From the NCBI GenBank assembly GCA_036850595.1, contig CM072160.1, forward strand, positions 8,163,906 to 8,227,905: a stretch of DNA of 64,000 nt, in the 5' to 3' direction. The position numbers were made by a program, and so were the translations under genes. Numbering within the stretch: the first letter of the stretch is position 1; the number at the start of each line of letters is the position of its first letter. Positions 11,351 through 26,852 of the stretch are shown in pieces. The notes under the pieces are model-generated. The model did no database searches, had not been told where the DNA came from, and saw nothing but the letters and a program-made list of their open reading frames with translations. This DNA comes from Rhyacichthys aspro. Its lineage: Eukaryota; Chordata; Actinopteri; Gobiiformes; Rhyacichthyidae.

Positions 11351-14300
11351 CTATCTCTTTAATATTGTATGTTGTTATCAGAAAACAGCAGAAGGTTCTT
11401 GTATCACAATAGCCCATTTTTTTTGCTTAGAATTGTATTGTAAAAGTAGGGGCTTGTCTGTTCTAGTAAAGATTTATCACAAAGGCTAAAAATAAATGTA
11501 TGTAAATAGTTTTGTGTGCAATGACAATAATTCCTCTGATTTTCTGTACGTAGAGCACACGTGGCTTTTGTCTTAGGGAACACATCTCTTATCAGTATTG
11601 AAACAGGATCATTTGAATGAATGCCAAGAGGCTCTGTGATTACATGCAGCGCTGTGTACTGCCAATGCTAAAGATAACTGCAGACAACGCCATGTGCACA
11701 CCCTGGATAGGAGTTGAGTTATATCACACGGTGGGTTGGAGGCCTGAAACAAATGCCCTTGTGTGATTGATTACACGCTACAAGCTAATGAGATAAACAG
11801 AGCCTGAATCGATTGAGCCGAAGAGGAATCATGCCACAGGGCTGTATGCAGCTGTGTGCAATGGCTGTATTGACACGCTCATATTCAAAGACCCAGTGAA
11901 TCCAACTAAGCTTTGTTTTGTTTTTTGTTTTTTGTCTGAAACGCTGCTGTGTCCTCTTCCACTGCTTTGCCCACCAATCAGGGTCAATGCTGTTCAATGG
12001 AGATGCACGCGATGGTAACCGACAGGATGGGAGCTTACAGATTAGCAATCACTGCTGAGAAAATATTGTTCTCGTCGACGACAAACAAGACAAGAGCTGT
12101 GTAGCGGGCAGTGATGCATTAACTGATGGATCAAGAAAAGCACTTTAACTGTAGCGACAAAGCAAATAACAGCATGACCGTTAAGACTACTCACAACCAA
12201 GTCATATCCTTTGACAGTGTAATGAAATTGTTTAAAAAATTCATTGTCACTTTTAATGGGTGACCACCATGAATGCAAAGTCTCACAGATAAGCTCTGGG
12301 AAAAATACGATCAGTCTCCAGGAAGGACATTCAGAGGAGGTGTGTTTAATTGATTGCTTTGTGATTGTGTCACTCAAGTCTTGTCTGCTTCACAAAGGAC
12401 ACGAGGGCAAACCATCAGTCACCGGAGAAAAAAGGCGGAGGCAATAGAAAAGCTGGCAGAAATGGCTGTTTATAGCTGCTTCTGCACAGAGGACAAAGGG
12501 ACAAAAGTGTTAATCATGTGCTAGTAAAGACGAGGAGCTAAAATGCGATATTCCACCTGTTTTAAATTGCTAACACATTATTATATTGTATTGAGGGAGT
12601 TTACTTTAAAAAGCCAATAGCCTAGAATTGGCTTGAATACAAATGTAGAAATATCACAAACCTTTAACCCAGGTTTTTTATGGAAAGATTTTCTGCAAAG
12701 TACTTCTGACTTTTAAGAAACATCCTTACCTTGGTGCTTAAGTGCTTCAAGAAAAAATAGTAATTCCTGTACAATTTTCTTGGCAAGAATTGCAGCACTA
12801 TATGAATACAATCCTGGTAATAGCATTTTTATTGTATCCTAATTTCCAGAGTCTGAATGAATGGTTTACCAATTACACGCAACAATTTAATAAAATGAAA
12901 GTTCTCGGCCATTAACCTTACACTGTGATCTACGAGGCCAGTAATAATCACTTCTAATTGACATGTGCTGTCTAAATTCTGACAAGCAAGGGAAGTCAAG
13001 CTTTTTAAACCATAATCAAGGCTAAGAAAAAGGATAAAAATCAATAGTACTCCTGCCACGCTATACTGCTAATGAAAAGCATGCACACCACGATAATGGA
13101 TATGGATTTTGTGTGTGGGGTTCATGTTTTATTCCACTGTGATGTTGAAATCTTTATATATAGCACTACAAAAGATGATTGATGCAACCACAAGACCAGG
13201 CCTGCATTTCCACATGGAAAGGCGCATATTGCTGTGTTCAATCACTTCATAAGGGACACGGAACTGGTAGAATACACCTTGGATTTGCAATTTTTTCCTG
13301 CTAAGTCCTTTGTCGATGGAGTTGCCACATTTTCATTTCTCATTACTGCTGCAGGGTTTGAAAGGACGTGCGAAGCCAGCCAGTGTAAATACAAACTTTA
13401 AACTTGAGGCAGATTGTGCGGGGAAATGTCAGCAAGGAATAAAGCGAAAAAGGGCAGCATTACCCTATTAACCCCGCTGAGAGGCAGGATAGGAGCATTT
13501 AGATGTCTCAGGTTGTTTGTAATGAGCATGACTTCCGCTCAGCATCTCGCCTCCTGTTGTGCCTTTATGTGTGTGGCTCTGTCCTGCTGCGCTGGGTCTG
13601 CGAGGGCCACAATGGTGGGTCCCTTATGCATTTGTTTGAGTCTGTTGTGTATTCTTTTTAGTTCCCAAGACTAATACAGTATGAAGCAGGATGAGTCATT
13701 GAAGGGCTACATTAGTTCAATCTAAAGTTCAATAATTTCTCTTAAATTTGTGCTTTTTGTACAGTTACAGTTTACTAACAAACAAAAGGCATAGATTTAC
13801 CTGTTAGGTTTAGATGGTATTAAACAGTTAAATGGACAAGTGAATTCTTATCCACACTACTACACTACTTGGGCTTACAAGTCAAAAAGTTGGGAGATTA
13901 AAAGTAAGGCTATGTGACAGGTTAAGTCCTTTCTCTTAGCTTTCTGAATGGATTGAAATCTATAATTTAAAACCCTAATCCTTTCACAAAGTAAAGTGAC
14001 CTTTTACTGAACATTTCAAGGCCCTGTGCAAATGTGACTGAAAGAAGGAAAGTAAAGGGGACAATGTTGTCTCAGCGTATAAATAGAAATGTGTTTAATG
14101 AGGTCACTTTAATGCTCCTGCTCTGAAATTCCTGAACAGGCTCTTACCATCTACACTGTTAAGGCTATTCATTCTTTTAGACACTGCTGCAAAGAGACAT
14201 CCATAATGAATTACTACAGCTTTATTTTGAATGACTCCTGACAGACTCGTCAAATAAAGTGCTGGTATAATACAAGATAAGCTTTTGCTTTGAGATTTTT

Positions 14301-17300
14301 GAAGGTGCACCCAGTGATGGTGAACTGCACCAATTATGAAGCTTCTTTTAAAGCAAGGCAGATCTTCAGCTTCACGTAAATCTGAGAAGAGCACTGTGCC
14401 CAAAGCAACAGACACCTATAATATGAACTGGCCCAGTGTTTTACGATATTTCAAAGCAAGAATGAGGAAAAATGGAGAGAAGTGTCAGACATTCAAATGC
14501 ATTATTGATCGTGAAGTCAGTGCACCATTATAAAACTCATTTTAACAACACGCCATCATCACTGGAGACATTCAACAGCATTGTGCTTTGCTAACCACCC
14601 AATCAATACAATCTCATTCACACTTGTCCTCGCTGGTGACAAGCTGAGATAATGACCACTGAGTGTGGTGCCATCTAGCCACATTTTACACTAGTATACT
14701 TGTAACATACTAAAATGTCATATTTTCCATTTGGAGTTGTTGAAGCCTATGAATTTTTATATATAATACTAATACTATTGCTTTTTGCTTTTTTGCCATC
14801 ATTGCATTTATCACGTTTACTTAATACTTTGTATAATTTAAATGTACATTGTAGCAGTACTTTTTGCCACTCTGAGACCACCCTTACATTTTCGATTGTT
14901 TTGAATTTTTTAAGAACGCTGTTATCTATTTCCAGCTAGTTTTATCAGCTTAGAAATTCAAAATGAAACAGAGAAAAGCCAGGTACAAGTCAAGCTTTGT
15001 CTGAAAACATCACATCTTTTGAAAAACAGATCTAGGAAGTCACTATAGGCATTTACAAGTTGAGACCCTCAAACATTAAAAATGAAAGCTTAAGCCCACC
15101 TTGAATCAGGGCTAAAGACTCTTATCTGGTGGCAACATGAGAAAATAGAGTAGAAATCAGAATTAAAATATGCAGCGTGTCAAAAAGAGAAAGGCCGAGC
15201 ATCTTTGTCCAGTTTAGATTAGTACACAAAGCACGTAGCCTACAGAGATAGAAGTACAGTTTCCTCAAAGGCAAACTATGACATGAAATGTTAACTGAAA
15301 TCTATTTGCCCAAGGTAACATCTCAAGGTAAGAGAAGCCGAGCATTATATCTTTATTCTGAAAAATGAAAAAAAAACAAAAAACTGCTTCCTAAGACCAC
15401 CTGAGCCTTTTCCTTTTTCTTGGGGGCACCAACATACATCTTGCAATAAAACTCAGAGCCTGAACCCGTCTATATGAGCCATGGTTCTGCCTGGAGGCAT
15501 GGCGGTTCATTCAAGACACTGTCACCTACATAGACCCACTCAGACATTTACCACTCAGAGGTCACTGGGAAAATGCAGGAGTTTCTTTACATGATATCAC
15601 CTAGACACAGGCAAACCTGTTTCCAGCAGGCCGTGATGCAATTGCACTATAGCCTGGTGTTAGAATGACTGGCGCAGAAGCGAGGGATGGTCCATCAAGA
15701 TGAATGGATAAGAAGCCTGTGCCCACACAAAGATGCTGTGAGATAGGGGCAGCAGGAGGGGTAGAATCAACCATAAAAGCCTTACCTCCTGGTAAACCTG
15801 CTCTAGTGCCAAAAGTTAATTCAGTGTCATGGCACAGTGATGGACATATCCAACTGTATAGTTTCATTTGATGTACAGCAGTGCCTTTGCTTTCAGTGAA
15901 GGAGAAAAAAAGCAATTTGTCTTTGGAGTTGCAGCTAATTGCATAAAATCTTAAACTGAAAATGAAGTGTCATCCACAGTAATAATAGGTTTCAGAAGTT
16001 TGGCAATGACAAGGACAAAGAAAAACAATCTGGCTTCTTATAAAGGGATTTCCATAAGATGATTGTGTATTAATCCAAATGACTTTTAGAGGCAAGGCAT
16101 TATTTTGCAAGAGGATGAGCCTGGCTAAGCATATCTCTGGAAATGACAAGAGCTGAAAACCAGGACAAGCCACTCAACTCAAGACTAAACTTTGGTCTAA
16201 ACATGAATTAAATATGAAGACTGGCTGAAACCAAGATTAACACAGAATTTGACACATGATTTAACCTAAAAAAGTCTGAAAGAAGGATTAAATACTTGGC
16301 AAAGTGAGGTAACTAGGACTCAACAGTACTACACATATCGTAGGTCTAATTGTGGCTTTTTAATCAGGATTAAACCAGATCTAAAATCATCGTTTTAGAA
16401 TGAGCAGGTTGTATATGTTTTATAGAAGGCTCTCTAGCCAAACATATGGTTTACAGTAACAGCGCTGACAAACCTAAAAGAGCCTGAGCATGGAGGGCAT
16501 GTGGGGTTTTCATGGATCTTGTAACTTCAGGACCAAGTCAGGCCTGTCACAAAGTTTATATCCAAGGCCAGAAGATGACAGCTCTCTAAATTTTATATCT
16601 GAAAACTTGTATTGCCTTGGCAGTTATTTTAGGAGACATATCCCTGGGAAAATCTGTTCCGCTCAACACCTGACACAACATTCAGAGCTGCTACGGGCGA
16701 GGGAAAGATATGCTTCAACACTATGTTTTGACAGAGCATTACAACTTCTTGTACTTCAGGTGACAAATGCTTACTACCTGTTCAGCATAAATTTAGACTC
16801 ATCTAATTAGAAATTTGCTGTTTTATGGTTAACAGATTATATAATGAATGGACTAGTTTAGTACCTAGATATCACAACGTTGTTTCAGACTTTACATTAC
16901 CAACAATGGTGCAGTTAATGACTTTGTTTTTACTAAATGTTTGTCCCATTTAGACTGTGTATCAGTACTCCTCTCCCTGTAAAGGGTGTCTAGCTGTCTG
17001 GTCTGTCTTTAATGCTGTACTTCCAAAGCAGTTGATGGATGGCAGAGTAAGGACAGAGTCGCTTGCTTCATTCATCAAAACCAGACAACCTCTTGGGCCC
17101 AGTGGCCCAGTGACAAATGAGGACTGAAGTCCCATGCTGGGGGGTGAGGCTATTGGAGCTTTGGAGGAAGGCCCGGTTTTAGTCCAAAAGGAAAGACACC
17201 TCTTATACTTGATCTTTTTCTGTCCTCCCCAGGCTGAGTTTTATCCCCCGACTTCACACAACACCTTTGAACTTTTTGTCTTGAGAAATGACTTGCATGA

Positions 17301-20300
17301 CAAATTGCTCTTTGCACTTTAAGCTGGGCTCAAAAAAGGCCCAAATTGTTACTTAAAAGTGTGCCATGAGAGAGACAGATGCAGCTGAAGAAGGCTGTGG
17401 AGACTTGTGTCACCCGAATCACATTTTGCATTTGGAACCGCGAGGCGGCAGGCAGAAGAGAGAAGTGATTCTATTTGAAGCCTCGTATCAACCACAGGCT
17501 TTGGTGCTTATTGTTAGAAGTCTTTTGAAAAAGGAGGAGAATGCCAGTTTCAAAGGAGAAAAGACACATTAACTTCAACATCTTAGCTAAATCCCTCTGA
17601 AAAAAGACTGCCTTTTTAAATAGTATAATTCTATAGCTATTACAGATTTCTATGTGTACACTAAGATAGTAAATGGCCACATAAATATTATTAGAAGTGT
17701 TATAGTCTGCTTCATGTTCTTGGGTAAACTACACCTACTACTGACCTACGCAGAGCATATGTAACAGTTCGGTAGTGGAGCTATCTCTTTAAAAACTGTG
17801 ATTATTCACAGAACTCATTGTGTGGTACAAACATATACTGTAGCTCTGCCAGAAATTGGGGATATTGTGCAACAGTAGTATGTGCTGATGTATTCTTATA
17901 CCTACATGGTTTGTAGTCTATATATTCCTTACCTCTCTTTAAAGTCCAGTCTGTGCAAGTAACTATAACTGAAAACGGTCTTACTGGTATTAACGCATGT
18001 TCACACACTGACTCACACATGTAGTGCTGGTTTAATTATGAACTGACTTTGACTTTGACTTTGCGGCTTAAACCATCCACTGACTCCTCAAATGCAAAGG
18101 AGTCCATAAAACCCTTAAACTTCTCGGCCTAATTCTTATCACCAGTGGCTTTGTGATATGGCTGACTACTTTTGATGGGTTTTCCCTCTCCCTTTGATTC
18201 ACTTCATTCCCTTGCTTCTCTCTCATTTGGTTTATTAAGACTGCTTCACAAATCTTGTTTGGTTTGATGTTTGCACATGTTATTGATTTTCCTGAGTGCT
18301 TAGGGTGGTAAATAATCACAGCAGATATATTGCCTTGGATGCAAGTTTAGCTTTGTTTACAGAGCTGGAGCTTCTTAATTGTACTTTGCGCTCAGAGCTT
18401 TGTATGAAAATTTGCTTTTAACACAAGTCAGTCTTCATGTGTGTAAAATGATCAAGGTCAAATCAAACACACATTTTAGTCTTTGAAATGGAGGTCAGTA
18501 CTGTATTTGCAGAAGTATGTCTCTTACCTGCTGCTAAATGTTTCTGTTTGGTGCTCTGGGCACAAAAGCAGAGTGCCCCATTGAGATCAGATAAAGAAGA
18601 AAGCTTTAGACCTACATGCCCTACAAATTCAATGTGACTCTCTCACACTGAGGGCCCATTTTCAGTGCTTTGGAGAATTTGGGGTCTCAGACCCTCAAAT
18701 GTATTACATCCTATTGCTTTTACTCTATTTCTTCACATAATTTCTGGGTCGACTGTCAGTTGGAGCTTCAGTGAACACATTCTGTGTGACAGGTCAGCTC
18801 CCCAAAACCTAAACCCCAAAAACTATATTATCACATTAAAACAGAACTAAAATATCCATGTAGTGTCTCCTTGAGAGACATTCACGGGGCACAAGCAGCT
18901 TAGAAATCAGAGTAAAGAAAAGGGATTCCTGTGAAGTGTCAGATCATAGATTATTGGATTGTGCATGATAATCTAAATTGGAATCTCTCCTGCCATTAAT
19001 CTATACAGTTAAATATGCATATCAGAGATTTATATTTCAAATAGACCATCCCCTCGGAAATACATGCTGAAGGCTGCATTTTAATCCTAGTCAGCAATTA
19101 GACCACTTCTGTCACAAATGCTTGTAATGTAATCTGCTATGTCGGCACATCTCCCTTCATTAGAGCGCCTATATCACAAAATACTTGCAATTATCATAAT
19201 ATAATAATAAGAATCTTTCTAATGGTATGAAAATCCTTCTTGCAACAAAGGTATTTTCTTCCAGTGGCCTGAGCTGACACGCTGCAGCTCTGCAGCAATT
19301 AAATGGAAGGAACAAAGGAACCGGTAGTTGTTTTCCCATAAAAGCTCCCCAAGAAAATTGGCGAAACAGCGACATTTTATTTTCATGTTGGTCAGTCTCC
19401 TGGGTTTAGTCATTGTGAGCTTTTCAGAAATGGCTCATGGTCCAGGATATGATCTGAGTAAATAGCAGCAGCAGAAACGCCCGGCTCTAGACAGGCAGCA
19501 ACAAGAGAAGAAATCATAACTTTGAGTACTGAATTTTACTTTCTGAATGGAAGCATTTGGTAAAAGGTCCTCTTGGAGCCAGCCCTCACTTCAGCATTTG
19601 AATTCCCCATCAGCCCCTGGTGCCTTGGTCCTTGAACTGCATCACTCAATGATTCATTCAATCATTTTTTTTCAGGCTTCATATTTTGAAGTTAATAATT
19701 ACATTGTCATGCTGTATCATAGCATTCCTAAAGAGCTGTCAACTTCAACATCGGCTGTTGCCTGTACTTTAAAGTGACGGTTATTTCCCTTTGGCTCTTT
19801 ACCTATGATATTTAATTAAATGATCTAGTGTAGCCTATTCCACCAACGGTGTATTCAGCCGACTCAACTACCATCCGTCTCCATGACACACGCAGTATTT
19901 TTGCTCCAGTGAAAGCATGTCCTTCACCAGCTGTGTTACATCCAATCAACATGATACATAACACCCACTGCATTCACTGTCACTGATGGCTTGTGATGCA
20001 TTGTGACTGCACAGAAAGTAGTGTGGGACAGCATGCTCAGGTCAAAACCCCATGATTCAAAGTGAGGTATGGACTGAAGGAGCTTAGAGTGAACCAGCCT
20101 GTTCTCTTTCAGGCCGCTGACAGCAGATGGAGAAGATTGCTTCGTCATTTGTCTATTTTCTGATTGGACATGTCAGTAGATATTTATACACTGGGGAATT
20201 TTCTCTGGCTATATGCATTTTCTCAAAATTTGAGCCAGTAAATCTAAATATAAAGTACATCTCTTTATTTGTAGGAGATGGTTCCTAAGCTTTACATTAT

Positions 20301-23300
20301 CTTATTTTACTGGATGTCAAGCTATTAGGAATCCACGTCTTTAATTTAAATGTGGCAGGTCAACCCACCCATGCAGGGCACCCATCCTACAAGGACGTCC
20401 ATGTTCTGCTTAATGCCTTCCACTAAGGTTTCTTAAGCCCCCAGTTTCATGGATAGCAAAACCTTTCTATTTCCCCAAGCTCCTGTAATGACGCAGGCCG
20501 GGTGCATGAACCTCATCAACAGAAGGTATATTACCTTTTGAGGGTGTCAAGGAGAGTACTTCTGGGAGCTTGTACCAGAATCAACTGTTAGAGCATGTAA
20601 AGGGGATTTTCTTGCTGTTTGCTTCACTGCACTAACGGCCACGGGCACGCTTAATTGTCATTTACAGCTGTGTAGCTGGTCATAATGATACATAATATGA
20701 ACCATGATTAGACGTCAGAGACATTTGCTGTAGGGCAGCGACACAGTTGACTGCATGTGTAGTATTTAGCACATCAGGAGATGTCAGATGGTTCACATGT
20801 ATAACAATGTGTCACTTAGAAATGAAGAGGCCTTTAGATGTCACAAAAAATCAGTGAAAAAATGTTCAGTCCATTTGTCTTGTGTTTGTATCTGTAATAA
20901 CATTCAATTGAAAAAGACGAAGTATAAGCCTGAGGAGTTTCATCACCTTAAAATTGTACTCCTTTGAACTAAACAGGAGTGCAATCATGGCTAAGAGCAG
21001 GCAACAGAGGTTAGGTTTGGCTGCTGGCTGTAAATGACACCTCCATACTCTTGACTGTGTCTTCGATGATCATTTGAACCTGGTAGAAGATGGAAATGTT
21101 CCTCAGAGATTGAGTGACAGCTGTAAAGACGAAATGCATCTAGTGATAGGTTGTGGTTGCCAGACTTGGAAGTCAGTGCACTCAGAGCAATGGTACTCAA
21201 AATATCAACATTGGCTTGTCATATCTGCCACTTTGAGAGTAATATAGAAGGATTCAAAGCAGCTGTCAGCCAACAGTGTGCTCTTATTCAGCACTGAGTG
21301 TATGGTTTGAAACTAAAGTCAAACGCAATAAATAACATGATAAAAAAACATCAATAAATTCAAGCTTGCAGTGATCTCAGCAGTAGTGTATTAATTTCAG
21401 TGGGGACATGATGATGAACTTTAATCTATTTATACACTTGGGACCAACTACCCAGCAGCACCTTGAGCCAGCTGATGTTATTCCAGTCCTGGCTCAGGCC
21501 CACATTCTTCACAAGGATCACTTTATTGTACCAATGCTGTGTGTGCAGGGTATTGGGGACAGTGGTAATAATATAACAGGGATTGCCTGTAAAGCCACAA
21601 CCTTCTCCTGTCCTTTGTCCTGGCTAGAGGTCCTCCCCAAGTGGGATCAGAAAGCTTTTCTAAAGTGTTTGGTAAACTCTGGATCAGTATTGCTCTTTGG
21701 ACTCAAAGCATTAAAAGTCCAAACGAGCAAACTATTTGACCTTTAACTTAGCGAATATGTTCTTGGTACATTTTATTATGTAATGTTGCTTCAGAACAGT
21801 TTTATATTTATTGGTAGACAAAAAATTATACTTCAACACCAGATGGCAGCATCCAAAGTGCTGCAGAACTCTGAATTACAATCCAATGTTAGGTTCAGTT
21901 CATTAAGGGCTTATTGTCAGTGTAATATGAATCAATACCACTGCAGTTACATGACTGAAATAGATTCAGCTTTAATGACTATGTATTATAAAATGATAAT
22001 ATCAATATCTTCAGAAATCTGTAAAATGAGTTACATGAATGAAAATGTTCTGCATTTTCTCTGTTTCTTTTATTAATTATTTTAATATGAGTCAATACAT
22101 TTTAGTAATATAAAGAAATACTTATATAAATACTATATAATATACTGTACATTGTGTATATGTAATTTGCAAATTGCCTTTAACAGAATCCTTTATTACA
22201 ATTAGTCCTAGTCCGGCCGTAGCAAAGACTGAGCCAGCAGTTGAGGGTGAATAGATTTTCTGTGATTTAACCTATGCTGAGCTTTTCTTACACAGTCTCA
22301 GCTGCAGCATATCGCCATGGCAACTGATGGTCAGGCTGAGCGCAGCACAGTACAGTTTTTTGGTCCTGAGAAAAATCACAAAATCACAAGGGCAAACAAA
22401 GACTGCTCTCCAAAGCTGCACGATGAGAAAACGTGGTGTGGTATTGACACCAGCCGGCATACTGTCTAAGTACACTAAGTATGCAAATGATCTTTCCTGT
22501 GAGTAGTGTCTGTGGCATCCATCATCGACCTCTCATGCTAAATTGTATACTGCGAGGAATGTATGAGAGTGTCAAGAGATTATTGCTGTAAAATCTTTCA
22601 AATAAATCACCTTGAAGATAATTGCATCACATCACCATTATTATGCCTGTGACATTTCCTTTATCCTTTAATGTGAGTATAATAGAAGGCTAACATTAAA
22701 TCCAATGCGCTTCTCTCTAGTTCATAATAGGCTAAATGGGTAATTATGATTTAACTGGATGTCTTTGAGTTGTGAGGGCTTGTGGGTGACCTCAACACTT
22801 GATGTAAAAGGATATCCTGGGCTCTGCAGATTGGCTCCCATTGAGCTATCAGAATCTGTGGGGGATGCAGTACTGTCAGCCTGCCTCCCCACCTCCACCA
22901 TGTATGGGATCGATCACACTGCCGCCTTCCAGAGAAACCTAACCACCACAGCTCCTCCAGTTTCTGCTGATAGACCACATCTTTCTGTAAGAATAGATGT
23001 AGGAGCCACACGGCGCCTTTCTGAGCCAAGGACAGGGAGTGACAAAGGATGGAAAAAGAAAGACAAAGAAGCTTGTGGTGATGAGTATGTTGAACTTTGC
23101 CAAGATGGATGCTTTACTTATACCCATGCGTGCATTATTAATATTGACCACTTAGACAAGAATAAAGAAGCATTTATTCACCGACTGACATGCCTGAATT
23201 AATTATAGAGCCATTCTCTAAGGCACTGTGAATTCTCTTTATGACAAACGTGGCACTCAGTATAAATGACAGATGTCACACACAATGAAAAAAGGTCACT

Positions 23301-25921
23301 CTTTATTTCTTGTTTTTTGTCGTGCACATTTCAAAGTTTCCTAAAGGATGGAAGGATGGATCTTCTAATGTCTTTGGTTTTTTACTCAGTGGTGATCATA
23401 TCTAACTAATTGATGACTTGTGTGTGACTAATTGTGTTGTGTTTTCTGTTATCATTTAAGTAAGCAGCAATGATGTGATATTGGTGGGGAATTGTGCACA
23501 TAGAAAAGCCTTGAATTCTTCAGATAATATGAATACACTTCTGCCTTTGCATTACACTATATAGCTCAATCTTGCCTCAGGCAACTAAGAAAATATCCAT
23601 ACTGTTTATTGTTATTATTCCACATACATCCACATTAAACGTGTGTTTATACACACCCAGCTCCCTGCAGGAACATCAGGTAAAGGCTGAAGACACTGTT
23701 GCCCCCAGGATCTCTAGCTGTTTGCCCTGCTAGAGATCCAAATACATGCAATAGACACTTCATACATAAACATTAAAAACAACTGCACCAAGTCAGAAAT
23801 AACAGTTATATATTTACATTTTGGTGAACAGAATTTTATGTTCATCTACTTGAACTTGACTTGGGTCATATCATGAACATATATATATATTCTGTCTTCA
23901 CATGCAAGCTTGGAATGATAGAGCATACTTGCAAATGGATGCATATGTGTTTCAAACTGAATGCAGCATGGACCATTACACCCTCATATTATGGACCTGA
24001 AAATCTATAAAACTTACCTTTTATAGAGGTTAGTATAGAGGTATTAGAGGTTTATATTTATCCTTACATTACCTTACTATTTTCAGAAAAGATTAAAAGA
24101 CAGAGTAAAAGACATGTATTGAAATAATATATGTTTTAACAGGGAGTCAAAGGGACACAGTAGTTCACCTACTCACACACAGAGATTGATTTGTGCGATC
24201 CACCAGTCTGTCTTGTGTTTTGTCCCATCCGTCACTGTCACAGGCACAGACTGACGTGGTCACAGTGGTCAGCCTACATCAAAGACATCACAGCTCACTG
24301 CACAGTATGAGCCTGTCTAAAAGTGTGCGATATGAGTCCGAGGCTGCACGCTCCCACTCACTGTACTTCTGTGTGGGGTGTGTAGCCACAGAACTGAACA
24401 TGACAGAATGATGGCTGAACAGTGTTTGCTGCAGTCCACACAATTTCTACTTTAAGGTTTATGTTGTGTCTTCATCAAGTCATGTTTGCCTGGGATTTAT
24501 ACAGGCTATATGTTATTCTTCACATAAGGGTTTTATCTTGTGACAGTCAAGATTATAAAATGACTAGTATTTGGACCACCACAAGCCTCAGCTACTGCCG
24601 AATGTAAACGATGATTTAATATTCTACCGGTATCTACAGTTACTCAAGGCACAAAAGACATTTTGGGTTAGAGCCTAGTTTTATCTCTGAGCCTTTAACC
24701 CCAGATGAACACAAGCAGAGTTTCAGATCAGTGGCCTCTGTGGTAGCTCCACTTCTTAAGTTGCTGAGCATTGGTGCTTGTGTTTTTCTCTCAGGGTCCT
24801 GCAGTAATGCTGCGACCCTACAGCAATGTGTTCTTGCTCCTATGTCAACATTTTTGAATTAAAACTATGTGTGTATTTACCATTTTACATGATATGCAGC
24901 TGTTCCACTATATTTCTATACAGTAAAATCAGTTCAGTTCAATATAGAAAATTGAGAAATGATGTGTGACTATAATAAGTGACTAAAATAATTCCACAAT
25001 CATATGCAGAGTTAGCAAGCTTACATTAGCAATTAGCAAGCTTTATTAAGTAGGCTTACATTTGCATTATGATGTTGATAAAGCTCAAGTTTATGTTCCC
25101 CTGGAAATCAATGCAGCTTTGTTTATCCATATGTTAAGTTCCACTTTGTTCTTTAGTTGGTGTAATTTGGAGACACAGGGCAGGCCTCATGTCCAGGGAC
25201 CCAGGTTAGTGTCTGTGTTGAATCTACAGAAGAGACATTCCCCATGGTTATGAGATAATTACTTTCTCCTCTTGTGACAACCCTATTGAATTTAGATCAG
25301 GCCGATAACAAACCTGCGACACTGTGTGCCCTGTGCAGTGTAGCTTCTCAGTAGGCTGTTAATATTCCCGACCCTTGTCTCGTTTTCTAAAACGTGGCAT
25401 CAGCTGGTCCCCTCTACAACCACAGTGGCTGCCCACAGGCAACTACACCCAACACTGTGGCAGATGAGGCTGAGGAAGTGCCATTAATAATGGAGAGCAG
25501 TAGCTGGGGGAGTCGTGCAGAGGAATTGTGCTGGAGTGACTCACAAGTGCAGCTGCCGTGTTTGTCCCATTTCTTTCAGATGGACATTTTGAAATGGCTC
25601 CCAGGAGAATATGCATACAGTATTAGGTATTAAGCTAATGTATATTGTCAAATTAGTGTTGTGTGGACTTGCTATATTGTAGCTTTATACATCCTTTAAG
25701 CATTTCTCTAGAGAGCAAAGAAACATCTTTCCCTTAAATTTATGTACAAACTAAAGGCCAATATAAATCTGTGTCGACCAAAATAAACTGACAAAAAGTC
25801 AATGTATTATGCGGATTCAGTGTAACAGGGCACTGGTATTTAAAGTTGCTTTACGTCAACTATTGAGTCTTAAAATAACCCCAGTCTTATGCATCTCTCT
25901 CCTGTGTTTTTGTTTTTCCAG
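11351..25921. other. Long non-coding stretch, probably b3gat1 5' intron
   Basis: About 14.5 kb without a recognisable coding exon. The longest open frame (22759-23202, plus, 147 codons) has no domain, repeat or signal that I recognise and no convincing splice context. A short perfect hexamer repeat is listed separately. AT-rich islands occur at about 22070-22150 and 23870-23900. If the candidate 5' exons of b3gat1 are right, this is one large intron, which is common for brain-expressed glycosyltransferase genes. Confidence 0.4.
18045..18062 (+). repeat. GACTTT hexamer, three tandem copies
   Basis: Three perfect consecutive GACTTT units follow AACT and precede GCGGC. It is a minor simple repeat with no function implied. 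Confidence 0.85.
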
Positions 25922-26117
25922 GGGCCAGTCGGGGACTTAAATTTGTGTGGAGTTTGCTGCGTGACAATACTTCCTCTCAGTTTGACCACCTTCAGCTGCG
26001 GGCATCTTTCCAGACACTGCTAATAAAGGCAAGCACAGTGTAAAAGTAGTGACAGTATCCAACACAGAACGGAAGAAATACACTGAGGGAGGGCTGCAGA
26101 CGGCCAGAGGACATCTC
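25922..26117 (+). other. b3gat1: Candidate 5' untranslated exon of b3gat1
   Basis: A strong polypyrimidine acceptor (GTGTTTTTGTTTTTCCAG) ends at 25921, and a consensus donor (CATCTC|GTGAGT) lies 196 bases later. The enclosed sequence is GC-richer than its flanks and has stops in all three plus frames, so it would be non-coding. Its strand and position fit an exon upstream of the b3gat1 start codon, whose own exon begins with an acceptor. No transcript evidence is available. Chance pairing of splice signals is possible in 64 kb. Confidence 0.35.
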
Positions 26118-26826
26118 GTGAGTATTCTGTCATTCTTATTTTTGAGGGGAGCACATTTTCTTAGGACTGACCTGGATGCAGTTTTCCATTCCTAGGCTTT
26201 GCAAGATTTTCCAAGATAGAAAATAAGAAATTGAGTTCATAACCAGAAAGTGTCAAGGTATTGATTTCTCTGTTAGGAGCTGTGTATTTTGCCCTGGAGA
26301 TGTTTTTCAAATCTGAGATTTTTTTCTTTTGTAATCTCTGTGTAAACTGTATAGTACACAGTCAACCATGCTGACCTTGACAAATTTTCTTTGTTCTCAT
26401 TTTTTTGCTGTCACTTACATCACTGATGAACAAACACACAGCTGCCATTTTTTATTTCTTTATTTATTGTTAAGGCTGTTGCATTTAAAATTCAGTGAAC
26501 TTCAGAGGATGGGTTAGTAGTAAAAGGATGATGTAAGTGATAGTAACTCCACCCTCTAGATTTCTCCTCCACTGTCGACTTCTATCATCTTCTCTGTCTA
26601 GGTTCCTGTCCGGTATATAATGCACATTCTCCATGAAATTCAAGAACAGAATTAGGTGTTGGACAGGGGCAAAATGATCTGACACGTTCACTTACTTGCT
26701 CTGTCTATTTTCCTACCTCTCTGCCCATGATACCGTAGATGTAGCACGTTGGAGGCACTGGGGATAAGGCTGTGAGGTAGAGGAGAGTTGATAAGAAATA
26801 ATCTCAAGTAACATAGTGGGTTATTA

Positions 26827-26852
26827 AAAGCAACACTATGTAACTTTTCACC
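26827..26852 (+). repeat. Copy 2 of the recurrent repeat-end motif
   Basis: AAAGCAACACTATGTAACTT followed by TTCACC matches 3890-3915 at most positions in the same orientation. The flanking sequences of the two copies do not align obviously beyond about 30 bases. Confidence 0.45.

Noticed and set aside
22759..23202. 147-codon plus-strand open frame as a gene
   Set aside because: No recognisable domain, no signal or membrane segment, no splice context, and it lies alone in AT-rich non-coding DNA. Chance is the simpler explanation.
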